Part shown: in pieces, positions 1-12,764 of the stretch
Position numbering within the stretch: the first letter of the stretch is position 1
Layout of the letters: every line of letters begins with the position of its first letter
Assembly: GCA_026168455.1 (NCBI GenBank)
Contig: CM047425.1
Location: 84,881,580 to 84,945,579, forward strand
From: Theocolax elegans
Taxonomy: Eukaryota > Arthropoda > Insecta > Hymenoptera > Cerocephalidae
DNA: 64,000 nucleotides
Direction of reading: 5' to 3'
Notes under the pieces: model-generated
What the model was told of the DNA's origin: nothing
What the model saw: the letters and a program-made list of their open reading frames with translations, nothing else
The model's database searches: none
Made by a program: the position numbers and the translations under genes

Positions 1-2007
1 TTCAAAATTATTCGCTTTTAGAATACATCGAGATTCAGATGATTCTGTAAAAAATCAAATAAAGTGTTTTCACAATTTAATTATAAAATACATTTTTGAT
101 AACTCCATTGACAATATTAAGGTTTAAGTACTTAACTAAGGAAAAATAAAAAGGAGAAATAAAATTAGAAAAATAAATTGACTTAAGCATAATTTGTGTA
201 ACTAAACTACGATAGTCAAATGAAATAGGTAAATGTATATTTTTAAACTCTCTTCTTAATCGTGAGTAAATTGGTCAAATAGTACATTAACTAAAATTGA
301 TACAATATTTTAACGTTATTTGTAATGTTTCGATTGAATTCTGTAATATTAATTTTAATCCATCAATAAATACTTCCATTAGTGTATAAATAGATAGATA
401 TTTTTATTTATTTATATTTGCTTTTCTAGTACAATATTTGTAACAGTATTTAATTTTGACATCTATGTTCTATATGTGCTCTGTAAGTTATAATGTCTAT
501 ATTTTTTAAAAATAACATTAGAATTTTTCAGTAATAATGTACGATAATAAATATATATAATTAATATCAATATTTTTTCAAAATATTTTATTTGTTTGTT
601 ATTTCATTTAAGAAAAGTGTTTGGAAATAGGAATGTATTAAAAAAAATATTTTTAACTAATTATAAATAAACAGTGCATTTATTCCAACTTCATCACATC
701 TAAAACAAATAAGAATAAAACATTTATATCGATGTGTTAAATCAGTAGATCTCGAATTCGAAAATTATTAGTGTTTTTTAATATGCGAAAAAAAAAGTTT
801 TTGTAACTGTAAGATTTTTCGAAACACTTTTCTATCAGAAAAATTCTAATAAATTTTTCGTTTTTATAACATTAATATTTGATATATTATAAAAATGTAC
901 AGTTGCAATGTATTTATTCAAATTTAAACTATTTTAATAATTATATAATTTTTATAACATTTTTCATTAATCATTTTAATATTAACATTATAGAAAGTAA
1001 CGTATATATGAAGCTAAATGTGTAAGTGTGTTTTAAATATACAATTTATATAGGGTTGGACACTGGGAAAACTATTTTTTTTTACAAGTAACATTTACAA
1101 TCTTATTTTTAATAAATTTTAAGAAGATACTAATGCGTGTGTTTATTTACTCAAAAATGTTTATTGTTTAATAATTATGTTTTTTTTTAATTTAAAAAAT
1201 TATTATAAATGCATATAATTATCAGACTTTTCAATAATATAGACGTACTAAATTCGTACACACGAATTAATTATCACGATTTTCTTAATAGTACAAACAC
1301 ACCTTTAGTTAGTTTTTAAATATTTAACTTAACTAAATAACCCATTATGTTTTCAAAGTGTCCATCCGTATCATGGAACAATGTACGGGATAATAATACT
1401 TGTAAAATATATTAAAGTATACCTGTTTAATGCTAAAACAATTGAACGCAAATGACAGATTTTACTCTAATTAGATTTCAAAAATATTATAATTTGGTCG
1501 AAAAATAAGAAAACCTGTTTTTCCTTTAGTCAGTTATATAATTCACATATAGTTTTTGTCATTATAATTGAAATTCACAAGCTTATAATAATTGTAATCG
1601 TATATAAATTTTTTTTAATCATTTTTTTGTAACAGTGTTAATAAATTTTTTAAAATATTTAAAATAAACGTAATAAAGTAGTATTAAAACTGTCAGGCAA
1701 AATAATGATAATTTGTACTAATTTACATTTACAGAAATGTTATTGTTCTATAAGTGGATAGAGATGAATTAATTTAAATACAAAATAACTTATAGCAGTC
1801 AAATTATACAAACTTTAATTAGGTTATTTGACGAGAATACAAGTATATCCTGATGAAAATGAGGATTCTAAAGAAAGATACATGTATATCGTTATGATCG
1901 TGCGGGTATCGATTGAAATCCATTTCTATCCAGGCTTCTATTACCAAGCAATACTTATGATAGATGAACGCAAGAATGTTTTAATCACTGCATTAGAGTT
2001 TAGTACG
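1..2007. other. AT-rich 3' flank of the PBAN gene
   Basis: Very AT-rich sequence with homopolymer runs and no open frame that looks coding. It lies downstream of the PBAN stop codon, so its right end probably holds that gene's 3' UTR. The open frame over 1828-2169 on the plus strand starts at TTG and mostly overlaps the antisense of PBAN exon 3; I treat it as a shadow. I see no RNA gene, transposon or promoter here. Confidence 0.6.
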
Positions 2008-3949
2008 CTACTGTATTTGAAGTTTCCGCAGAAGGTTGCGAAGCTCGCGCTCGAGTCGTGGAGTTACGAGGTTGCGACCAAGTCGCGGTGGGAACATCGG
2101 AGGTGGAGCTTGTTGGTCTTGTTCCTTATCCGTCTGATCGTCGATACGGCTCAAAAGTCCACGGACTAGGTCGTACATCGAGATCGCGTCCTCGAGTTCA
2201 CGTCCAAGTCGCGGAGTGAACGTTGTTTCTTGGCGTTTGTCGTCACCACCTGTCAAACAGTCAGTCACATCGATAATCTGTCTAATTCCGTTCAAAGACG
2301 GTATTTTATTTATTCAATATAATCATTTTCTAGATTATACAATAAGTATATATACAAAGATATTACGGGGAAACTTTTCGATTTTATGATTTTCCCCTCC
2401 TAATCCAACTCTATCCACACAATAGGCAATCCCCAATCGTTGACGTCTCTCGGAGGGAACTTAAATTCTACAAATTGTTCTATCCCCACCCCTCATCATC
2501 CCGCCATATAATCCGATCTTGCAAATAATACCAACAGAATATTGTTAAATATATAAATAAAGGTAACTGTTTAATGAGTTTATAGACGAATCATAATGAT
2601 GGGTAATAAAATAATGCCATCTGTGGCTATTATCCGCTCTTTCAATAATACTTCGAAGGGTATTGGACGAAATTTTAAATTTGTCTCCCGATCCGTGTTG
2701 ACATTTTTATCAATTTTTCTTATAATAATAAAAAGCTATAGAGACGAGAAAATAGAAGGTGGTATAATAATTACCAGGTATGGTGACAACGCTCCAAGTA
2801 GGAGAGCCAAGTACTTCTCCGAGAGCTTCCAACTTCTTCCCGGAAAATTTGGTATCCGATCTGCGCCGCCTGCCGAGTCGCGGTCCAAACCACATTGCAC
2901 CCACCGGTCCTTCGGAATTTTGCGTTAGGCAATTCCCACCCGCGCAACCGTCTACGGTTTCTGGATGCATCCTTTCAACTCTCGGACCTTCTACCATGTC
3001 CGAACCTCGACCATCTGTTTTATTTGTTACGTTTATTCATTTATTACGTATATTATAATCTAGTATTCTAATGTACTTTATAGATTAATCTTATTCATTA
3101 TATTATAATTATATTAATATTGTATTATTTATTATAGATATTTATAGTTATAAATAAAGATTGTTAATCGTTAAATATTATTGTTGAATCAAATTAATTT
3201 TTTTTAATTTCACTCAAGACATTAAATAGAAATCATTTAGTTCATTGTTAGTATTATACTTAGTCTATCATGATCAATCCGATAATAATGGAGAAGGTAA
3301 AGAACATAATCGAATATACAAATACACAAAATTAAATGCAAAAATTAGAATTGCTTTTAAATTACTACCGAAGTAATTTATATGACTGAATAATTGTTTC
3401 AAATGTGTTTATGCTTATGGCGTTACAGACAATGTTAGTTTAGTAAATCGATTTATAATCTTTCGCGCTGGTAGAATAATTTGCCGAAAAGAATATATTA
3501 TAAAATAATGTGTTTGCGAGTAAAGAAAAGCATTTATTTTCTGTTTCATAATTACTATAGCGTTAATGTACATTATGAAAATTCAATCTAAAAAATAAAA
3601 GTCTCACATTGTAATTAATAAAAAAAAAACTATAAGAGTTTCAAATTATATTATTAAAAAATAAAAAGGTAATGCACTTTTAGTGAATGAGCTCTTTGAA
3701 ATGAAGCACCACACAAAGCACAGTTGCACGAAAAAAATAGTGAATAGTTAGTTTAAAGTTAGAAAATCGATTGTCCGTGATCTAGGAAAATGACAACAAC
3801 AAAAAATGATCAAGGATCGAAAAGCCAATATCGTGTATAATGATGAAGTAGATGATCGACGTACCATACTCTCCGGCAACTCGATTCGCGATAACCAGCA
3901 CAGTAGCCAGAAGGGCACAAAGGATAGTCTTTGGTCTTGATCCGTTCAT
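2008..3949 (-). CDS. PBAN: PBAN/pyrokinin (PRXamide) neuropeptide precursor, complete
   Basis: Precursor of amidated FXPRLamide-type peptides that signal through pyrokinin/PBAN GPCRs; product secreted by neurosecretory cells. Three coding exons on the minus strand: 3865-3949, 2775-3014 and 2008-2249, joined in phase 1 and phase 1, giving 188 aa. Residues 1 to about 26 are a signal peptide (NGSRPK, then a hydrophobic core ending RVAG). Exon 2 carries GAMWFGPRLG followed by RRRR (residues 67-80), a tryptopyrokinin-like end. Exon 3 carries, after KR, QETTFTPRLG-R (115-125), then PPPMFPPRLG-R (157-167) and a last motif NLVTPRLER (168-176) in which the amidation Gly is Glu. Spacer WSVVTIPGG before the KR resembles the honey bee precursor as I recall it. 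The start is the ATG 16-22 nt inside exon 1 of a TATA-driven transcript. An upstream in-frame extension would begin at GTG and is rejected. Confidence 0.93.
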
Positions 3950-4032
3950 CCTGGGAGATGACTCGGGCACTCTTGATCTGCGAACGGTTGATCACCGGAG
4001 AGGACTCGTCGAATCGAGACGCGGACCGTGGC

Positions 4033-4039
4033 TTTTATA
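4033..4039 (-). promoter_or_regulatory. TATA box of the PBAN gene
   Basis: On the minus strand the sequence reads TATAAAA, within a GC-richer patch (about 4000-4270). It lies 84 nt upstream of the PBAN start codon, which leaves room for a transcription start about 30 nt downstream and a short 5' UTR. A TATA-type core promoter is usual for tissue-specific neuropeptide genes. Confidence 0.6.
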
Positions 4040-4270
4040 CCTCGAATCCGGGATGCGAGGGGTGTAAGGACTTTGTCGACGTCGGGGGTGTTTGCGCACT
4101 TATCGGCCGAGCCCCCCGATCGCGCGCGACCCGATTTGTATCAATTACGGGGCCGCGACTGCGGGTCGCCCATACGCAATGAGGATCGAGTGAGCCCTCG
4201 GACTTAGCCAGAGTGAAAACTGGCGCACACCTACGCGACTTCCGCTGCGCTTTCTTCTCTCCCCGTTTCT

Positions 4271-7239
4271 ACGAGAGGAAACGACGTTTTCTTATTTTTT
4301 AAGTTATTCTATACAGTACTCGTGTGATTCTACGTACGACTTACATTGCTTTCTACGTCTCTATAAAAGCAATACTAAAATTCATTCTTGATGCCCAACA
4401 TTTTTCCATACAGTCATTTGTATCACCACTCCCACACAACGAACTACAAGAATACAATCATTTTAACGATGTTTATCTCCGCAGATTCTTTGCTTGAAAA
4501 CCTTCCTAATGGATAGTTCCAATGATATTCTAATTCATTATACCTATAATTACACTACGGATTAAACTGTATTTTGGAATAATATGCAGTAAAAGAAGTA
4601 TGATTTGCGCAACATTCTTATCTAGGTATTACTTCACGAAATTAAAATAAATTTACTTGAACTACGTTAAAAGTAAGAAAAAATTTGCAACGATTCTACA
4701 AGTTTACGATAGTAATAAATGAACAGTGAGATCCCATAATTGGAATAAGAAAACTAAGTATTTAAAATTGTTTATGCTAAAATAGAATAAGACAATTTGA
4801 AAAAATAGAGAAATACTGATCATTTGATTTCAAAGTTAATCTTTTTTATGATTATTACAGGTTAATGCATTTTCCAAGAATAATATAGCAAAAAGTACGA
4901 TATTTATATATTGCAAGTACTTTAAAATATGTTTTCGACAAATTTTTAACGTTATTTACTAAAAAGGCATATTTTACCACGAAATGAAAATTTAAATGTA
5001 ACTCTTTTATAATTTCTTCTTCAAGAGCCACTTGATGAAATATTCTAAAATTTGTATACACAATACAGTCCCTATTATGTTCTACCACCATGATTCTTCA
5101 ACCCATTTGATCAATTAATTTCAGAGATATGAACATTAAATAATTTTATTAAAAAATACATAATACTTAATTATTACGAATCTTATTTACAAAATATATG
5201 CATCGTTGGTACCATAAAGACTATCTTTTTTCAAAATTTCAAGCGAATTGAAACCTGTGTATATTCGATCATAAAAAACTCAAATTTTTCGATTTTTATT
5301 TTTTTTATTAAATTTATCGATAGAATTACGAGAAAATATTACAACATATGGTCACTGTTACTTATATTCTGTGACCATAATTTATTTTTATCCTATTTCG
5401 GAAATTGAAAGGAATACTTGATGCCCAACCCAAGCGATATCGATATACACATCCATACAATCACGTTTTCTAAAAACACGCGGTTTGAACTCTACACATG
5501 TCAAAACGTATATCTAGCATATTTTTAGCACATCAAAAAATTTTACTATTACAAAGCTTACTCTACGAGGAAGTAAAATACATCAGATTAACATTTTTTT
5601 AATAATAAATTAAATTTCAAATTTATATGAGCCAGAGCTGAATTTACAAATTTTATGTTTTAACATTTATAAAATTATTTTAGGAACTAAAATAACAGAT
5701 TTAACGTCTTCAAAATAACGAATTATCCTATCAAACATGATAATTTTGGGCAACAGTGTTTGTTACAAAAACTTACAAAAACAAGTAAGATATAGTCACG
5801 TTTTCACACATTGTTTATTCAGAAGTAATCTATATTTATTTATTATGATTAAATCGCTTAACATAATTTGCAGTTAAAATCAAAATTAAAAAGAATATTT
5901 GTTTAATTACACTTGTTTTAAAAAGTAATTATAATAAATCATCTTTAAATAATTTTTATTTTCCTTGTACTCTTATCAATAAAATAATTTATATAATAGT
6001 AATTATACCAATGAGCTAAAAGCAGTTTCTTATAATTCTTTATTCGAAGAGCTTGACTACGATGATTTTTGCTTTAGTAAAATAAAAATAATTTCCTACT
6101 CTGGTAGTTCTTTTTCATGAGTTATTGGAGAGTGTATCGCCACTTTTTTGAAAATCGGCAATTAAATAATCGGAAGAAATAATGAATGACTAAAAACTGT
6201 CGGAGAATGTTTAGTAATGCTTCATAGTTATTAAGACCTAATCATGGTTATAATAATAATCATTTTCAAGAATTATTAATTGACATAATTTACATATCTA
6301 ACCTTATACTTATTGAAACAAAAATTTGAAGAGTGCTTTTGAAATTAGATTCTAGTAGATACGAATTATACATGCTCTTGACCATTTTTCCGAATGTAAT
6401 TCATACATTTATAGATGATATATTACTTTTCAAACTAACAAACTGGTTTATTTTTTGCCAGTCTAATATATATTGTTTTTATATACAAAATCTATGTATA
6501 GTTGATTGTCAATTTGTCGTATTTAATTATAGCATAATGCAAAGTATAGTTATTTAAACAGAATAACACATTATTGATAAATGTTTTAAAGTATCATTAC
6601 AAAGAAATGAAATCTAATTTTTCCGTCTTTTAAAAATAAGAATAATTTTTCCATCTTTTAAAAATAAGATAAATTTGCGGATTGAATTAACTATTAAGTG
6701 TTTAATATTCGTTACATACATTCGCGATTATGAATGGTATGTATAACTAGTATGGTGAGCGTCGGAAATTGAAAAATCATTGATGCAAGAGGGTGACTAA
6801 ATCAAGATTCGTCGATCGTTCTTAAAGTTTATTTCGATTCGACTCTTCGTACGGCGAAGGGTGCGAGGGTTTGAGACAATTCATTTGGGTCAAGGTTTTC
6901 GACACGAGGGAGGATTGATTACTTCGTTGATTTACAAAATCGCTATAATTGAAGATTATCACTTCTTCCTGACTTCCCGCATCCTCTTTGCCCATTCTTT
7001 TTCTCATCTATGACGCAACACAATGTGACGTACAAGCAGACATTCCCTACGTGTGTGGCGTTGACATAATTTGCCAAAAATATTTTGCTATATTACATTG
7101 ATTTTATTCTTATTTTACAACGGTGTTAAAATATTCAAATAATTCCCATGAATATAAATGAATAGATTAAGAAAAAATTCAATTACAATAAAAATATAGA
7201 TTGTATTATTTCTATATTATAATAATGTAGGATCTTTTA
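4271..7239. other. Intergenic, AT-rich
   Basis: No convincing gene. Open frames at 4855-5091 (minus) and 6333-6557 (plus) are rich in Phe, Ile, Lys and Asn and have no domain or splice context. A tandem duplication of about 28 bp lies near 6612-6670 (TCCGTCTTTTAAAAATAAGA, then the same with one change). The moderately GC-richer patch at 6760-7070 has short frames on both strands and nothing recognisable. Confidence 0.5.
6612..6670. repeat. Short tandem duplication, two units
   Basis: Two adjacent copies of a unit of about 28 bp, each containing TTTTCC(A/G)TCTTTTAAAAATAAGA, differing at one or two positions. Local replication slippage is the simplest explanation. Confidence 0.6.
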
Positions 7240-8233
7240 TTTATTTTTAACAAGATCACGTTTTTGTTCAATAAGCGTTAGTTAAAGTAATAGTAAATTA
7301 CGAAAGATTGCGTATAGGTGCAGGTGAAAATTGTAATGATGGACGATGATAAAGTTTGTAGGACGGCACGGTAAGGAGGATCGGAGTCATGTTGCAGTCG
7401 GGAGGCGTCAGGGCAGGTAGTAATTGGATTGACGGGTAGACGCAACGAAGCCGCAGGTCAGGACCGAAGTCCGAACAATGGAGACGGAGACTCGCCCCCC
7501 GCACACCGAACACGTACAATGCGACTCGATGGATTAAAAGTTGGTGAGTGTGCCAATTGAGTAAACTGTCAAGTCTACTTGACGGTCGTTTAGCTGGGGA
7601 AAACAGTCGCTCCAAGTGGTGGGGTTGGCAAATGTAGCTACCGAGAAATCGGCAGCGGCGCGGGCTTTGTGCAACCCTTTGCGAGAGCGTTGGGCCCAAA
7701 GGTTTACGAGAGTATAAATACCTGGACAGGTCGCATCGTCGTCACTCTTGCCGATTACCTTCGCAAAGCAACTTGGCGACACCGTCATCCAAGGCATCTA
7801 TCCGCTGCAAGCCAAAGTCGAGATCGACATCTACCAAGACGAGTCCGAGACATTGGCCGATTTGAGACCAACGAACACCTCGATATCCGGTACTCCTTTG
7901 AGTTTTTGGGAGAGAAGCACCTTGGACTTGGATTTCGAAGCTTTGGCAGTCGATACACATTCCTCAAGATGAAGAAAGCTTTGGTGCACCGATACTACTT
8001 GAGCAACGAGTTTCTGAAGAAACGGCGTTACTGTTGCGTTGAGTCCAGTCCGCCGGAAAGCCAAGCTGCGGAGACGACCAAAAAGTCGACGGGCAAAAAG
8101 TCGACGGCGATCCCCGAGTACGAAAGCACCACGAGCGAGGAGGAGGTCTCCACCGACTTGTACCGACCACTCAAGAAGAGGAAGATCCAGTACGAGGAGA
8201 TCACCGCCGAGGCCTGACGGACGCAACTTGATA
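7240..8233 (+). repeat. GC-rich duplicated segment, copy 1, coding-like
   Basis: About 994 bp, markedly GC-richer than its surroundings and nearly identical to the reverse complement of 16607-17603. Homology starts at TTTATTTTTAACAAGAT and stops at GCAACTTGATA. I see no terminal inverted repeats or clear target duplication. A TATAAATA lies at 7713-7720. Downstream a long frame (7669-8217) ends in a coding-like tail: MKKALVHRYYLSNEFLKKRR, then a Glu/Ser/Thr-rich stretch and PLKKRK, a plausible nuclear localisation signal, stop at 8215-8217. The preceding stretch looks more coding-like in a second frame (from about 7748, ITFAKQLGD), so a frameshift or degraded gene is likely. Family not recognised; candidates are a transposon or viral-derived gene or a duplicated host gene. 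Confidence 0.7.
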
Positions 8234-8858
8234 CCATCCCTGTGATTCTAAAATACCATGTACTTAACCAAAATAACGTCATTATCTTTAAAGCTACTAA
8301 TGTAAATATTTAAGATTAATGTTAAATGACTAATTATGTAAATAATTATGTAAACTTAACTGTTGACTACATATTTTGTTCATTTTCAAACGCTGTATAA
8401 TGTAAAGTTATAAATATTGTAATATTTACGATCTTACTTAATTGGTAATCTGTATGGTGGTGTTCTATACAATTGTAAGTCAGTGGTTGTAAATATATGT
8501 ATTTGTATACTAAAATTATAATTAATTTTTTACTACAATAAACCATTTTAATACCATAATACTCAAGCATTTAATTTTTTACTTTACGCGATAAAAATCC
8601 TATTTGCATGAAATTCATTTAAGTAATTAATAATTTAAACAATATATTTTATTTGTTAATATCAAAATTTAAATATTTAAAGTAATAAAAATAATTCTAT
8701 AGTATGGCAATTTATAAAAAATATTTAAAAATTATAACAACATTAATATTACATATACAAATACAACTTTAATTTAATAATTGATTAATGTTTTTGAAAT
8801 CTGAAATGAAACATTTTTTTAATAGTAATAATTATTTTGAAACTGCCTGCTTTATTAC

Positions 8859-9045
8859 CAGAGTTGGGCAACTATTTGAAGATAATAGTTGAACAAACTT
8901 ATTAATATAATATACAAAAACGGAAAATAAAATATTTTTTGAACACATATTCTTTAACAGAACATAACATTTTTGATCTAGATATTACACAAAATATAAA
9001 AAAAGCGTTCGAAAAATTTTGCGACCGAGTATTTGTCCAACTCTA
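8859..9045. mobile_element. Small non-autonomous hAT-like element (MITE)
   Basis: Imperfect inverted ends: CAGAGTTGGGCAACTA at the left and the reverse complement TAGAGTTGGACAAATA at the right. CAG(A/G)GTTGG ends are typical of insect hAT elements. The flanking octamers TTTATTAC and TTCTATAC agree at five of eight positions and both fit nTnnnnAn, so they may be an eroded 8-bp target duplication. No transposase. Confidence 0.55.
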
Positions 9046-10129
9046 TTCTATACGTTTAAGTCAAAGCTCAATAGTAGTTCAATTAATTACGTGTCTTTGT
9101 CTTGAAAATTATTTTACTAAAGTATATGAGCATAAAATTAATAAATTAATACCCTGCGATAAAATTTGCTAATTATTAATAAATGTTACTTAACAAATAT
9201 TAATATAAACATAATTATGAAGAGTAGTACATGTTTTGTATGTATAGAATATATAGTTTAGTTAGAAAAAATTGTTTTAACTATTTAACTGGCTAAAGTA
9301 ATCCAGTAAATATAGATTCTAATTAAAAATTAGTAATAATACTTAAAGATAATCAAATAAATAATTAACTACTGTTGTTTAACGTTTGCTTAGAGAAGGA
9401 CGTTTATGCTTATAAAGAGCGAGGTTAATAATTTCGAATATTTTAAATAAGTTTACTAGTTATAATTTATTCTTGAAAGATGTCGAAGATTCTAAATTGT
9501 CTCTACTTTGAAACTCTATTACGGTTGGATTCTCTCTTTACTGTGAAATGCTTTATTAAATACAGGACAAAATTATACATTATTTTTAATTAAAATATTT
9601 ATTAAATTACAATAAATAAATTTAAAACGTTTCACGTTTCTAATTAGTTATATTTTTATTTTGATTAAATATTTTAATTATAATATTACTAAGAAGATAA
9701 TGACTAATTTAAAAAATGTCGAAATATAAATTAATTGAAAATTGGAATAATACTAATAGTATAATAATTAAATGTAGATGAATCTATGTACACGAGTTTA
9801 GAGTAATCAACGCGTGAATTAGGGGAGAGTCAGTTATTCTACCCGGATCGCTTAGTCTAGCAAGAGCTTGCAGCTGATGGGTGACTAGTAACTGAAATAT
9901 AGGAATTTCAGATCGAATATCTCTCTATCTATCTATCTATGTACACGTACATAGTGCATAATGCTATAGTAAAAAATATATATACTCGTTGAAAATAAGG
10001 AAAATAACGGAAAATAATGAAATATGTTGAATACGTTGAATACTAGAAGAAAAATGTAAGCCCGTTTACGCATAAAATGTGATAGTTTAGCGGAGAGATT
10101 TCTTCAAATCGAAGGATTCACGAGTTGTC

Positions 10130-10680
10130 ATCAAGCACACATACGGGAGAGAAAAGCTTCGTGTGAAACTGGGACGAGCTTGCGTTCTGGCTATGTCGAG
10201 GCTTTTCACGATACAGCAGCTATCGAGAATTCATACGAGCCAACAAGTTGCTAGTTGACGGAAAGGTGTACCGCGAGTCTGCGCTCCGGATCGTTGATTC
10301 GACGGGAAGCACAAGTGTGCCGAAAGTATAAAAGTTCGGCGGTAACCCTCCTACCCCGTGTAGGCACGTAAGAAAAATATCGTACGTCTGTAAATCAGGA
10401 GGAGGAAGAAACATCGAGCGACGCGACGATTAGAGGACGAGGAGGAAGAGGCTGCGGAACACGTACGAAACTCGCGCAAAGCGCTGAACCCGGCTCCTGG
10501 CATCCAGGGCTCATATCTTCGTAGGAGGTCGACTCGTGTGAATCAATCCACCACCCCCTCGTATGTGCGCACGCGCCTGCGCCGCCGCCTGCTGCCTGCC
10601 GCTCCTCGTTCAGCTTCCACCCTCTCCCTGTTCGTTATACTTATACGTCAAATGGAGACGCACTTCTCGTCGAAACGTAC
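10130..10680 (+). promoter_or_regulatory. GC-richer patch with TATAAAAG, putative promoter
   Basis: The patch stands out from AT-rich flanks. It contains GTATAAAAGTTCGGCGG (TATA at 10327-10334), followed by purine-rich GGAGGAGGAAG runs. No downstream coding exon could be tied to it. The antisense frame at 10220-10414 starts inside the patch and shows no domain. It could be a promoter with a non-coding first exon of a gene outside my recognition, or a conserved enhancer. Confidence 0.25.
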
Positions 10681-12156
10681 ATCACAACGAATCGATCAGT
10701 TTTCGTACAGCTAAACTCGCACTGCTGTTAGATGTTTTATAACTGAGCTACAACTCTCCCCACACTATTCAATATAAAGATAATATTAAAAAATCATCAG
10801 TAAAGAGATCAACCCTGAAAACAATAATAGATATGAGGGAGTTTTATATAAATTACAACTGTAGTTCTCTCTTTCGTTGAATTATTTCATTACTTATTTT
10901 ATTCATGTATTATTATATAGTACTTCTATACTGTAATTATGCCTTTCCTTTTTTAAGAACATAAAATTATTTTTTGACACGCAATAAATTAATGATTAGT
11001 TCGTGTCGATTGTAATATCTTAAATACTATTTTAGAAAATATATCGTTTATTCGCGTCTAGTGAAGTCAGCTTAAACTATTATTATGATTGACTGTATAT
11101 ATCAATACAAAAATAATTCTTATTCTGTTTAATTTCTTTGATATAAGAATTAACATCCAATGATTATTTATTAACGAAAAAGTATCTTGCGTTCTTTAGA
11201 CACTTGAGATTGATGTATAATATGATGTAATTAGCCATTATTCGTACATCTAGAAACAATATAAGGCAACTTACAACAATTAAAATGAATGTTTTCTTAA
11301 TTCTAATCCCAATATGTAAAAAATAATTTTAATAAAATGTGTCTTCTATTTTCGTAATTTTGGGCAAACAAATAAATGATGAAATTGATATGACGTATAC
11401 GACACGTATTCCTAATGTTTTTCAGTGGGGTCCAAGATGCACAGATTTTCAATGCTATGTTTAAGAAAACAAACCGTTGTTTCATGATTTTTTTCGTCGG
11501 ATGACTCTCTTCGCGTACTTACTGCAAACGCGTCTGAATCCTTGTTATCTTGTATACGTACGAACACACGAGTTCATATACGTATCACTTTCGCAAGTTA
11601 AGATAACAACCTGCGTTTGAAATGGTCAAATTTTATTTTTTTCGTTTATTCTTTATGGGTGTTATTCCCACGTTTTTAAGTATCACGGAATAACAATACG
11701 TTAAAATAATAATACGATTAAAATCATAATATTTTATTTTAAATTGTAAATATTTGTAGTACAGTTATTATGAATAAGTATAATTAATTTCGTCGCAATG
11801 CTAGTTTTGTAGATACTATATAGCTCTAAGAATTACCAATTGGCAAATACCAATAAAAGTTAATTACTTTTTCGAAAATAATATACAGTGTTAATATTGC
11901 ATGCACGTCGATTTGCTATTTCCCCAAATTATTATTCATACTTTTTTAGATTACTATAGTTAAATAATAAGTATACTTAGATAAAGTAAATATGAATATT
12001 TCATAAATTATAAAATTTAAAAGTTTCGGTTGAAAGTTTGTATACTGCGCATTTGTTCGATTCGACGTCCGTCGGTTCGATAACTCATTGGTATATAAGG
12101 ATTAAGAATAAACAGCGTAAGGCAAAGAGCTCGCAACGCGTGTTTATACACCAAGC

Positions 12157-12234
12157 TATATAAGCGAGTCTCCGAATAAAGATCTGTTCTGTGTCAAGAA
12201 AAAAGTTTACAGCAGCAATCGACACCAACTTTCT
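12157..12234 (+). promoter_or_regulatory. Putative TATA promoter with short first exon
   Basis: TATATAAG at 12157-12164 is followed about 70 nt later by a good splice donor (TTCT then GTAAGC, boundary after 12234). TATA, short leader and donor together look like a non-coding first exon on the plus strand. No plus-strand coding exon could be connected to it; the nearby peptide gene is on the other strand. Confidence 0.25.
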
Positions 12235-12764
12235 GTAAGCTTCTTAAGAGAGTCTAGAAACAAATTGATCAAAATATTACTTAGATTTTAATTGCTTAAA
12301 ACATAATTCACTCTTTATTCATTTTTGCAAATTTTGTTTTACTTTTTGTAACACATTTTTTTAATTTGTTTTCATAATCTCATTCTCATATAATTCACAT
12401 CAAATGTATATACAACGACAATCGTAGTATCAGCTAAATTTTATTTATGCATTTATGACAGAATAGTTACATGTATCTTCATTATATTAGTAGAAAAGTC
12501 AACACAATTGTCGTAACGTCATTAACCTCATAATAAAAATCATACAACAAATTTTTAAGAGTAAGTTTAAATAAAAAAAACCAAATTATTACAGATGGAA
12601 AGAATTATAATTATTTCAAAGATTTATTTCCATAATACTATTGGTTACCCATCAACATTAATGTTTTATCCAATATTTACTATTCATAAAGTTACTCGTT
12701 TGAAATCGAGTAAGTAACTACACAATTATAATTAAAATATCCATTAAAATTGTTAAATAATTCA

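Larger units (their letters stand above)
8234..12764. other. Intergenic, AT-rich with GC-richer promoter-like patches
   Basis: No complete gene found. The stretch holds a small hAT-like element (8859-9045), a TCTA microsatellite near 9930, a GC-richer patch (about 10130-10680) with a TATA-like site, and a second TATA-like site with a short exon-like segment near 12157-12234. These two are described separately. Open frames such as 8939-9172 are inside or next to the element and are not convincing. Confidence 0.5.

Noticed and set aside
7831..8226. 131-aa minus-strand ORF in the GC-rich duplicated segment
   Set aside because: Antisense of the coding-like tail. Its length reflects GC content; the plus frame has the better composition and the nuclear signal.
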